In this document: in pieces, positions 17,267-24,031 of the stretch
How the letters are laid out: each line of letters opens with the position of its first letter
Position numbering within the stretch: the first letter of the stretch is position 1
Source: a bacterium
Lineage (GTDB): Bacteria > Desulfobacterota > Binatia > HRBIN30 > CADEER01
Direction of reading: 5' to 3'
Assembly (NCBI GenBank): GCA_019637795.1
Contig: JAHBUY010000004.1
Span: 605,260-669,259 of the forward strand
Length of the DNA stretch: 64,000 bases
Program-made: the position numbers and the translations under genes
Notes under the pieces: generated by a model
Seen by the model: the letters and a program-made list of their open reading frames with translations, nothing else
Databases searched by the model: none
Told to the model about the DNA's origin: nothing

Positions 17267-17814
17267 GCCGCGGGCGCCTGGCCGGCCGAGGCGCTGAACG
17301 AGCCGATCACGAAGAAGGGGATCATGATGATGAGGATCTGGACGAACCAGCCGATGAGGCACACCAGCACCGCCCGCCAGGTGCTGTCGTAGTCGAGCGC
17401 CTGGCGCACGGCGACGATCATCGCCGCCAGCCCCCACGCCGCCGCCGCGATCATGATCGGGGCGCCGATCCCGGGGAGGAATCCCAGCCCGCGCAGCAGG
17501 CCGGGCGCGGCGGCGAAGCCGAGGGTGCGCAGCAACTGCCCCATGTCGGCCTCGGTGGCGGGCTGCGGCAGCAGGCGGGTGCCGATGATGTAGGTGAGGA
17601 AGGCCCAGATGTACCAGCCGACGAGGTTGACGATCAGGCCGAGCACGAATCCGGGCTGGCCTTCGATGCCGGCGGTGCCGATGCCGCCGGCGATGCTGGC
17701 CAGCACCACCACCGCCGTCGCCTGCCCCATGCTCGACGGATCGGCCTCGACCTCCTCGTAGAGACTCGGGTCGAGCCTGGCCGCGCGACTCACTCGCTCG
17801 AGCATCGATGCCAC
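17263..17814 (-). CDS. Yip1-domain-like integral membrane protein
   Basis: 183 residues. A short cytosolic start (ERVSRAARLDPSLYEEVEAD) precedes five hydrophobic helices, among them ATAVVVLASIAGGIGTAGIE, FVLGLIVNLVGWYIWAFLTY, IMIAAAAWGLAAMIVAVRQAL and the C-terminal IGWFVQILIIMIPFFVIGSF. The L-D-P-x-x-Y-E-E-V-E-x-D start, the E-x-D-M-x-x-x-L-R-x-x-G-F-A-x-A-P-G block and the layout match bacterial Yip1-family proteins. It is the first gene of a coupled pair with the secreted dockerin-type gene. Bacterial Yip1 proteins have no agreed function. Confidence 0.72.
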   Translation of the reverse strand: MASMLERVSRAARLDPSLYEEVEADPSSMGQATAVVVLASIAGGIGTAGIEGQPGFVLGLIVNLVGWYIWAFLTYIIGTRLLPQPATEADMGQLLRTLGFAAAPGLLRGLGFLPGIGAPIMIAAAAWGLAAMIVAVRQALDYDSTWRAVLVCLIGWFVQILIIMIPFFVIGSFSASAGQAPAA

Positions 17815-17889
17815 AGTTTGTCCCCGCCCCCGCTGTCACGGCCTAGCAGAGGCCGCCAGGCTTTAGAAAGACTGGGATTCCGGTCTCAT

Positions 17890-17916
17890 GCAAACGTCGT
17901 GACGACGCGTTTTGCT
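17890..17916. repeat. Imperfect palindrome upstream of the Yip1-like gene
   Basis: GCAAACGTCGT and ACGACGcGTTTTGC meet around a central G, with one inserted base in the right arm. It lies between the amidohydrolase stop (17968) and the Yip1-like start (17814), about 75 bp upstream of the latter. It may be an operator or a weak terminator; no U-run follows. Confidence 0.4.
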
Positions 17917-17967
17917 GCATCGCCGCGCCGCCGCTGCCGGGGCTGCGGCGGCGGCGCCGGTCGCTGC

Positions 17968-19131
17968 TCAAACCGCCGCGGCGGCGCCCATGAGGTCGAG
18001 GAAGTTGTCGCAGTAGAAGCGCTGGCGCACCCGCTCGCCACAGGCGCCGAGCGAGGCGTCGAAGCGGCGGATGGGATGGCGACCGCCCTCGACGTGCGGG
18101 TAGTCGGAGGAGAACATGCAGACCTCTTCGCCGGCCTGCTCGACGATCCAGCCGACGGGTTCGCTCGGATAGGGGGTGACCCGGATCTGGCGCCGCACGT
18201 ACTCGCTCGGCCGCAGCGCCAGCAGGCGCAGCCGTTCCTCCGACTTCGCGAACGCCTCGACCGCCGATTCCATCTGCCGCATCCAGCTCGGCAGCCATAC
18301 CGCGCCCTGCTCGATGACGCCGATGCGCAGGCGCGGGAAGTGGTCGAGGACGCGATCGAAGATCATCGTCGCCAGCGTCTGCATGGGCGGATACGGAATC
18401 GCCATGTAGTCGACGGAGCGGAAGTTCTCGGCGCCGCCGTGGAAGTCACTCACCGGCGGCAGGCCGTTGGCGAAGTAGTTGGGGTCGAGCAGCCGGCCGC
18501 CGCCGCCGACGTGGAAGACGATCGGCACGCCGGCCTCCTGCGCCACCGCCCACACCGGGAAGAGGCCGGTGTGGCTCGGCGAGTGCCCGGGCGGGCAGGC
18601 GGAGGGGATCATCAACGCCCGGCAGCCCAGGCGCACCGCTTCCTCGGCCATGGCGCGGGCGCGCGCGAAGTCGGCGAGCGGCACGTAGCCGACCGCCAGC
18701 AGGCGGCGGTCGACGGCGCAGAAGTCGGCCATGGCGCGGTTGTGGGCGCGGGCGACGCCGTAGCACAGATCGAGATCGCCGCCGTGCTCGACGTCGACCA
18801 GGTACTTGTTGAAGAAGGTGTTGAACACCAGTTGGCTGCGGAAGCCGAGCAGGTCGAGGGCGCGGCTGCGATCCTCGCGCAGGAAGGAGCCGATGGCGCT
18901 CCAGTTCTTGCGCAGCATCACCTCGGCCTCGGCGGCGGCGCGATCGGCCGGATCGCGATGGCGGGCGCGCCAGCGCTCGATGAAGCTGTCCTCGCCGGGC
19001 TTGACGGTGCCGACGTAGACGCGGCTCATGCGCGAGCGGATCGCCGGATCGGCGTAGGGTTCGAACCAGTCGGGCGTCTCCATCACGTGCGCGTCGGCAT
19101 CGTGGATGACGCGATCTCCGGCATAGGTCAT
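17968..19131 (-). CDS. Amidohydrolase-2 family TIM-barrel metal hydrolase/decarboxylase
   Basis: 387 residues, beginning MTYAGDRVIHDADAHVMETP. The N-terminal D-A-D-x-H motif (residues 11-15), His in IVFHVGGGG, and the C-terminal FSSDYPHVEGG with metal-binding Asp are the family's ligand set. Relatives include ACMSD-type decarboxylases, gamma-resorcylate decarboxylase and many uncharacterised hydrolases of aromatic or terpenoid breakdown. A GGGAGGCG ribosome site precedes the ATG. It lies 128 bp downstream of the molybdopterin enzyme on the same strand. The reaction is not decidable from sequence. Confidence 0.88.
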   Translation of the reverse strand: MTYAGDRVIHDADAHVMETPDWFEPYADPAIRSRMSRVYVGTVKPGEDSFIERWRARHRDPADRAAAEAEVMLRKNWSAIGSFLREDRSRALDLLGFRSQLVFNTFFNKYLVDVEHGGDLDLCYGVARAHNRAMADFCAVDRRLLAVGYVPLADFARARAMAEEAVRLGCRALMIPSACPPGHSPSHTGLFPVWAVAQEAGVPIVFHVGGGGRLLDPNYFANGLPPVSDFHGGAENFRSVDYMAIPYPPMQTLATMIFDRVLDHFPRLRIGVIEQGAVWLPSWMRQMESAVEAFAKSEERLRLLALRPSEYVRRQIRVTPYPSEPVGWIVEQAGEEVCMFSSDYPHVEGGRHPIRRFDASLGACGERVRQRFYCDNFLDLMGAAAAV

Positions 19132-19259
19132 GGCGGGCGCCTCCCGCCGGCGACGCTAGCGCCACCGCGGGGCGGACGCCAAACGGAATCGCACCCGCCG
19201 CCCGCGCCGGCGCCCGACCGGCGACGTCCAGGGCGCGACCGGCGGCGCCTGGCCCGAGG

Positions 19260-21260
19260 CTATCTCGAGCCGGGCTGCGAGGGCCGCGCGGCAGCGGCGG
19301 CCTCCAGAGCCTCGACCTCGACCCGCGCGTCGTTGAAACAGGCGCCGCCGCCGATGTCGGTCAGGGCATCCGGAACGAGCGCCGTCGCGGTGGCGCCGTT
19401 GAGCGTGCTCGCGCGCCACAGGCCCTTGGCGAGGGTGACGATGCCGCGGCGCAGGTCGGCGCTGAGGCGCAGCGGCACGTGCACCTCGCCGAGCTCGTTG
19501 ACGACGCGCACCGGCTGGCCGTCGCGCAGGCCGCGGGCGCGCGCATCCTCGGGGTGCATCGACAGCACCGCCGGCCGCGCCGCCTGCTCGCCGAAGATCG
19601 AGTTGATGGTGCGGTCGGAGGCCGGGCTCAGCAGCACCAGCCGGCCGTCGTCGCGCACCGGTCGATAGGCGACGGGACCGAGCGCCGGCGGGCAGAGCTC
19701 CACCCGGCCGCTCGGCGTGGCCGGGAACACCGTGCCGAACTGCACCACGTCGCCGCTGTCGCCGAAGCGCACCGGCAGCGCGCGATCGCGGCGCAGCGCC
19801 GCCAGCGCGGCGGGCGACAGCGCATCGGCGAGCAGCGCCTCCTCCTCGGCGGCCGCCGCCGCCTCGAAGCCGAGGGCGCGGCCGAGGCGGGCGAAGAGCT
19901 GCGGGTTGGTGAGCGACTCGCCGAGCGGCGCGATCACCGGCTCCGAATACTGGGTCACGTAGTGGCCGTAGGCGCGGTGCAGCTCGGTCTGCTCGAAGAT
20001 GGTCGTCGCCGGCAGCAGCACGTCCGCATAGCGCGCCGTATCGGTCATCACCTGCTCGTGCACGACCGTGAACAGGTCCTCGCGCCGCAGGCCGGCGATG
20101 ACGCGGTTCTGGTCCGGCGTCATCGCCACCGGGTTGGCGTTGTAGACGAACAGCGCCTTGATCGGCGGCGCGAGCGGCTCGGTGAGCACCCGGCCGAGCT
20201 GCACCATGTTGATCTCGCGCCGCGGCGCCGGCGCCAGGTCGAGACGCTGCAGGCGCGCGTGGTCGATCGGGTGCGCGCGGCTGAGGCTCATCGTCATGCC
20301 GCCGCCGCGGACGCCGAACTTGCCCGCCACCGCCGGCAGCGCGAGGACGGCGCGCGCCGCCTGGCCGCCGTTGTGGTTGCGCTCCAGGCCCCAGCCGCAG
20401 CGCACCACGGCCGGCGAGGCGGCGGCGTAGGCGTCGATCAGGCGCGCGATGTCGGCGGCCGGGACGTCGCACTCCGCGGCGGCGCGCGCCAGCGGCCACT
20501 CCGCGGCGGCCCGCGCCAGCTCGTCGAGCCCCGTCACCTGCGCGGGATCGGCGAGGCCGCGCCGCGCCAGCGCGTCGATCATCGCCAGCGCCAGCACCAC
20601 GTCAGTCCCCGGCCGCGGCGCCAGGTGCAGGCTGGCGGTGCGGGCCAGCGGCGTGCGCCGCGGGTCGATCACCGCGACGAAGGCGCCCGCCGCCTGGGCG
20701 GCGCGCACGTGCGGGACGAGGTGGATCGAGGTGGCGGACGGGTTGACGCCCCACAGGATGATGCAGCGCGCCAGCGCGTAGTCGGCCGGCGGGACGCCGG
20801 GCATGGCGCCGTACATGGCGCGGTGCGCGGCGCCGGTCGGCATCGCGCACAGACTGGTCAGCAGGTGCGAGGCGCCGAGGCGGGCGAAGAAGCGGGCGTC
20901 GGCGCCGTTGTCGCCGAGCAGGCCGTTGGAGCCGCCATAGTGGTAGGGCAGGATCGCCTCGGCCCCGTGCGCCGCCGCGACGGCGCGCAGGCGCTCGGCG
21001 ACGAGCGCGATCGCCTCGTCCCAGCCGATGCGCGCGAAGCGCCCCTCGCCCTTGGCGCCGATCCGGCGCTGCGGATGGAGCACGCGCAGCGGCGAGTAGA
21101 CCCGCTCGTCGTAGCGCCGCACCTTGGCGCAGATGAAGCCGTCGGTGAGCGGATTGCGATGCGACCCGTCGACGCGGGTCAGCCGACCGTCCTCGACCGT
21201 GACGCTCAGGCTGCAGGTGTCGGGACAGTCGAGCGGACAGACCGAGTCGAGCACCGCCAT
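19260..21260 (-). CDS. Molybdopterin oxidoreductase with N-terminal 4Fe-4S site
   Basis: 666 residues. Cluster ligands Cys8, Cys12, Cys16 and Cys44 (VCPLDCPDTC ... FICAKV) define the Mo/W-bisMGD family N-terminal domain. Further blocks are RIGWDEAIALVAERLRAV, YHYGGSNGLLGDNG, RCIILWGVNPSATS, DPRRTPLA and the C-terminal molydopterin-dinucleotide-binding domain with LSPASDRTINSIFG and VRVVNELGEVHVPLR. No twin-arginine signal is present, so the enzyme is cytoplasmic. Electron-transfer subunits are not adjacent. The closest general class is the BisC/formate-dehydrogenase-like group of single-subunit oxidoreductases; substrate unknown. Confidence 0.9.
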   Translation of the reverse strand: MAVLDSVCPLDCPDTCSLSVTVEDGRLTRVDGSHRNPLTDGFICAKVRRYDERVYSPLRVLHPQRRIGAKGEGRFARIGWDEAIALVAERLRAVAAAHGAEAILPYHYGGSNGLLGDNGADARFFARLGASHLLTSLCAMPTGAAHRAMYGAMPGVPPADYALARCIILWGVNPSATSIHLVPHVRAAQAAGAFVAVIDPRRTPLARTASLHLAPRPGTDVVLALAMIDALARRGLADPAQVTGLDELARAAAEWPLARAAAECDVPAADIARLIDAYAAASPAVVRCGWGLERNHNGGQAARAVLALPAVAGKFGVRGGGMTMSLSRAHPIDHARLQRLDLAPAPRREINMVQLGRVLTEPLAPPIKALFVYNANPVAMTPDQNRVIAGLRREDLFTVVHEQVMTDTARYADVLLPATTIFEQTELHRAYGHYVTQYSEPVIAPLGESLTNPQLFARLGRALGFEAAAAAEEEALLADALSPAALAALRRDRALPVRFGDSGDVVQFGTVFPATPSGRVELCPPALGPVAYRPVRDDGRLVLLSPASDRTINSIFGEQAARPAVLSMHPEDARARGLRDGQPVRVVNELGEVHVPLRLSADLRRGIVTLAKGLWRASTLNGATATALVPDALTDIGGGACFNDARVEVEALEAAAAARPSQPGSR

Positions 21261-21335
21261 GCGCGACTGCTAGTGCGGTCGGCGCGCGCCCGCAAGCGCC
21301 GTCGATGAACGTGTGACCGCGGCAGGCCGGCGAGA

Positions 21336-21355
21336 CCTCCGTGCGCCTCCGTGGT
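21336..21355. repeat. Remnant of the CTCCGTGGTG inverted-repeat element
   Basis: CCTCCGTGCGCCTCCGTGGT lies immediately before the larA start and matches the right arm of the elements at 38684-38857 and 41184-41384. No left arm is found nearby, so this looks like a solo decayed end. Confidence 0.45.
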
Positions 21356-21357
21356 AG

Positions 21358-22680
21358 ATGCCGACCATGCAGATTCGCCTGGATTACGGACGAACGGGCC
21401 TTCTGGTTGATCTGCCCGACGACGTAGACGTCAGCGTCCTCGAGCCGCAGAAGGGGGCGCCGCTGCCCGACCCGGCGGCGGCGGTGGCGGCCGCCATCGC
21501 GGCGCCGATCGGCAGCGCGCCGCTGCGCGCGCTGGCGCGGGGCAAGCGCGACGCGGTGGTCGTCATCTCCGACAAGACGCGACCGATCCCGTACGGCGTC
21601 GTCCTGCCGCCGATCCTGGCGGCGCTGGCAGCCGGCGGGCTGGCGCCGGAGCGCATCGAGATCCTCGTCGCCACCGGCCTGCACCGCGCCAACACGCCGG
21701 ACGAGCTGGCGGCGATGACCAGCCCCGAGATCGTCGCCCGCTACCGCATCCGCAACCACGCGGCGCGCGACGCCGCCCAGCACGTGCATCTCGGCCGCAC
21801 GGGGCGCGGCACCGATCTGTGGATCGACCGCGGCTACGTCGACGCCGAGCTGAAGGTCATCACCGGCCTGATCGAGCCGCACCTGATGGCCGGCTACTCC
21901 GGCGGCCGCAAGGCGGTGGCGCCCGGCTGCGCCGGCGTCGACACCATGCGCCGCCTGCACGGCGCGGCGATGCTCGAGGAGCACATCGGCCCGGGGCTGA
22001 TCGAGGACAATCCCTTTCACGCCGAGCTGGTCGGCATCGCCCGCCGGGTCGGGGTCGACTTCATGTGCGACGTGACCATCGACCGCGCCCGCCGCCTCAC
22101 CGGCGTCTACGCCGGCGACCTCGAGCAGGCGCACGCCGCCGGCGTCGCCGCCGTCGAGGCGCACGTGCGCGCCGAGCTCGACCGCCCCGCCGACGTGGTC
22201 ATCACCTCGGCCGCCGGCTTCCCGCTCGACGACACGTACTACCAGTCGATCAAGGGCATGGTGGCGGCGCTCAACGTCGTCCGCCGCGGCGGCACCATCA
22301 TCCTCGCGGCGGCCATCGACGAGGGCATCGGCAGCGCCGAGTTCCAGCGCCTGCTGGCGGAGACCCCGTCGCCGGACCACTACATGGCGCGCATCACCAG
22401 CCCCGGCTTCTTCACCATCGATCAGTGGATGCTGCAGCACCTCTGCCAGGTGCGCCGCAAGGCGGAGGTGATCGTCGTCAGCCACGGCCTCGCCCGCCTG
22501 CCGCGCACCAACCTGCTCGCCGAGCTGGCGCCGACGGTTGAGGACGCCCTCGCCCACTGCCGCGCCCGCTACGGCCCGCGCCCGCACGTCGCCGTGCTGC
22601 CCGAGGGCCCCTACGTGCTGCCGACTGTGCGCGGCCGCAAGCTCGCGCTCGGCACGGCGTGGCTGGACGACGCGGCCTGA
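21358..22680 (+). CDS. larA: LarA-type nickel-dependent racemase/epimerase
   Basis: 440 residues. The residues that hold the nickel-pincer nucleotide in Lactobacillus LarA are all present with the right spacing: His109 (GLHRANT), His175 (EPHLMAGY), Lys185 (GGRKAVAPG) and His201 (RRLHG), corresponding to H108, H174, K184 and H200. LarA interconverts D- and L-lactate; homologues racemise or epimerise other 2-hydroxyacids. The cofactor makers LarB, LarC and LarE are not in the window. It starts at an ATG directly after a decayed repeat end, and nothing upstream looks like a ribosome site. The exact 2-hydroxyacid cannot be told. Confidence 0.88.
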   Translation: MPTMQIRLDYGRTGLLVDLPDDVDVSVLEPQKGAPLPDPAAAVAAAIAAPIGSAPLRALARGKRDAVVVISDKTRPIPYGVVLPPILAALAAGGLAPERIEILVATGLHRANTPDELAAMTSPEIVARYRIRNHAARDAAQHVHLGRTGRGTDLWIDRGYVDAELKVITGLIEPHLMAGYSGGRKAVAPGCAGVDTMRRLHGAAMLEEHIGPGLIEDNPFHAELVGIARRVGVDFMCDVTIDRARRLTGVYAGDLEQAHAAGVAAVEAHVRAELDRPADVVITSAAGFPLDDTYYQSIKGMVAALNVVRRGGTIILAAAIDEGIGSAEFQRLLAETPSPDHYMARITSPGFFTIDQWMLQHLCQVRRKAEVIVVSHGLARLPRTNLLAELAPTVEDALAHCRARYGPRPHVAVLPEGPYVLPTVRGRKLALGTAWLDDAA

Positions 22681-22730
22681 CCGGGGCCCGCCCGGCTCGC
22701 GCGCGCCGGGAGGTGCTGGCCGTGATTGCA

Positions 22731-22760
22731 GTGTCCACCACGCGGTAATAATGTGTCCAC
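22731..22760 (+). promoter_or_regulatory. Candidate promoter/operator of the Phd-VapC module
   Basis: GTGTCCAC occurs twice, at 22731-22738 and 22753-22760, 22 bp apart (two helical turns). A TAATAAT box (22746-22752) lies between and the antitoxin ATG is at 22761. The second copy continues into GTCCAcaTGGAC, an inverted repeat across the start codon. If TAATAAT is the -10 box the mRNA would be leaderless. Auto-repression by the antitoxin is inferred. Confidence 0.5.
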
Positions 22761-23021
22761 ATGGACGTCGGCGTGCGCGAGCTCAAGCAGAACCTCTCCG
22801 CCTATCTCGAACGCGCCGCGCGTGGCGAGACGATTCGGGTCACCGATCGCGGCCTGCCCAAGGCGATCCTCGGGCCTGTCCCGGGCGCCGTCCGGCTCGA
22901 CGAGGGCCTCGCTCAGGGCTGGATTGCCGCGCCCGCGTCGCGCACCCGCGCGGGTCACGTCCGCCGCGCCAAGGCGGCCGTGCGAACGGACGACGTGCTG
23001 GCCGAGGACCGCGGGGAGTGA
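22761..23021 (+). CDS. Phd/YefM-family type II antitoxin
   Basis: 86 residues. The N-terminal MDVGVRELKQNLSAYLERA, then GETIRVTDRGLPKAIL, is the Phd/YefM DNA-binding fold (V-G-x-R-E-L-K-x-x-L-S-x-x-L-x-x-x-x-x-G). The C-terminal third, rich in Ala/Arg and ending DVLAEDRGE, would be the disordered toxin-neutralising segment. Its stop overlaps the GTG of the PIN toxin gene (23018-23021), the usual coupled arrangement. It probably represses its own promoter through the direct repeats just upstream. Confidence 0.9.
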   Translation: MDVGVRELKQNLSAYLERAARGETIRVTDRGLPKAILGPVPGAVRLDEGLAQGWIAAPASRTRAGHVRRAKAAVRTDDVLAEDRGE

Positions 23022-23422
23022 GCCTGTACGTCGACACCAGCGCCTGGCTCAAGCGCTACGTCAGCGAAGAGGAGAGCGACGCCTGCGAGCGCATGTTGCT
23101 CGCCGACCCCTCGTGGGTGACGGCGCGGCACACCTGGGTGGAGGTGGTGCGCAATCTGGCGAAGTTGCTCTCGGGTGGCGAGCGGGCGCGCATGAAGAAG
23201 GTCTTCGCCGCCGACTGGTCGCGTTGCCACGTCGTCGAGCTCGACGACACGACCTGCCATCGAGCCGGCGAGCTGGCCGAGACGCTGCAGGTGCGCACGC
23301 TCGATGCGTTGCACCTGGCCGCCGCCGAGCGCGCCGGAGGCGCCGCGCTGCCGTTCCTGACCTACGACCTCCGCCAGGCGCAGGCGGCGCGGTCGCTCGG
23401 CTGGACCGTCCTCGGCCGCTGA
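23018..23422 (+). CDS. vapC: VapC-type PIN-domain ribonuclease toxin
   Basis: 134 residues from a GTG that overlaps the antitoxin stop. The PIN active-site acids are visible: Asp6 (YVDTSAWLKRY), Glu42 (TWVEVVRNL), Asp96 (TLDALHLAAA) and Asp117 (FLTYDLRQ). VapC toxins are Mg-dependent endoribonucleases that cut initiator tRNA or rRNA when the antitoxin is lost. Length and motif order are normal and the gene looks intact. The 3' end lies about 100 bp from the palindromic hexamer array. Confidence 0.92.
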   Translation: MSLYVDTSAWLKRYVSEEESDACERMLLADPSWVTARHTWVEVVRNLAKLLSGGERARMKKVFAADWSRCHVVELDDTTCHRAGELAETLQVRTLDALHLAAAERAGGAALPFLTYDLRQAQAARSLGWTVLGR

Positions 23423-23518
23423 GGGCGATCCTGGCAGGCGCCGCGGAAGCGGCGCCCCCAACGCGGTTCGTCGCCTGCCGTCAGCTCGCCGCGCGCACGT
23501 GGCAATACGGCGCGCACC

Positions 23519-23638
23519 CTCGTACTCGTACTCGTACTCGTACACGTACTCGTACACGTACCCGTACTCGTACCCGTACACGTACACGACGGACGAGTAC
23601 GTGTACGTGTACGTGTACGTGTACGAGTACGGGTACGG
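23519..23638. repeat. Palindromic GTAC-N-C hexanucleotide array
   Basis: From 23519 to 23588 the plus strand is a run of about eleven hexamers of type CGTACT, CGTACA or CGTACC. After a 5-nt break (ACGGA, 23589-23593) the run continues to 23638 in the reverse-complement sense (GTACGT, GTACGA, GTACGG). Each unit contains the palindrome GTAC, and the two halves form one long imperfect inverted repeat that could fold into an extended hairpin. Because the period is six and the array self-complementary, one frame on either strand reads as alternating Tyr-X (YTYTY, YVYVY). It interrupts the gene fragment that begins at 23998. Confidence 0.9.
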
Positions 23639-23639
23639 A

Positions 23640-23998
23640 ATCGTACTGGCGTGTGCGCGTAGGCGTGCACCGCCCCGCCACCGAGGGAATGTCGCCCGGA
23701 ACTCCTCAGCCCGCCACTGGGCGATGCACGCCTGGTCGCCGTTCGACGGGCACATGCCGCCGCCGCCGCTCTCGATCGCCGGCCACTTGCGGCCGTACTT
23801 CGCGTCGCACTTCGAATAGTCCGGCGTGCTCGCGGTCGTGACCGCCTTCGATTCCGCCTTCAGCCGGCAGAACCCGTACTTGCCGGCCTCCTTCAGCTTC
23901 GACGACTCGCACGTGTCCGCCGGCGTCAGCGCCGCGGCGTCGCCGGCGAGCGCCAGACTTGCCAGGACAGAGCCGTACCTTGAGGCGGCAACCGCCAA
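23640..23998 (-). pseudogene. 5' fragment of a secreted cysteine-rich protein gene, disrupted by the hexamer array
   Basis: About 120 residues with a short Ala-rich signal (SVLASLALAGDAAA) and a cysteine-spaced block: CESSKLKEAGKYGFC, RLKAESKAV, TPDYSKCDAKYGRKWPAIE, MCPSNGDQACIAQW. This reads as the first part of a larger extracellular family. After RAEEFRATFP the frame runs into the GTAC array (Tyr-X repeats) and then antisense to vapC, where it loses all resemblance to a protein. The lost 3' part was therefore replaced or deleted. Two alternatives are an expressed protein with a Tyr-rich tail, or an assembly join inside the low-complexity array. Confidence 0.6.
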
Positions 23999-24031
23999 GG
24001 CGCCCCGCGTGGCGCCTCGGCGGTTGATTCG

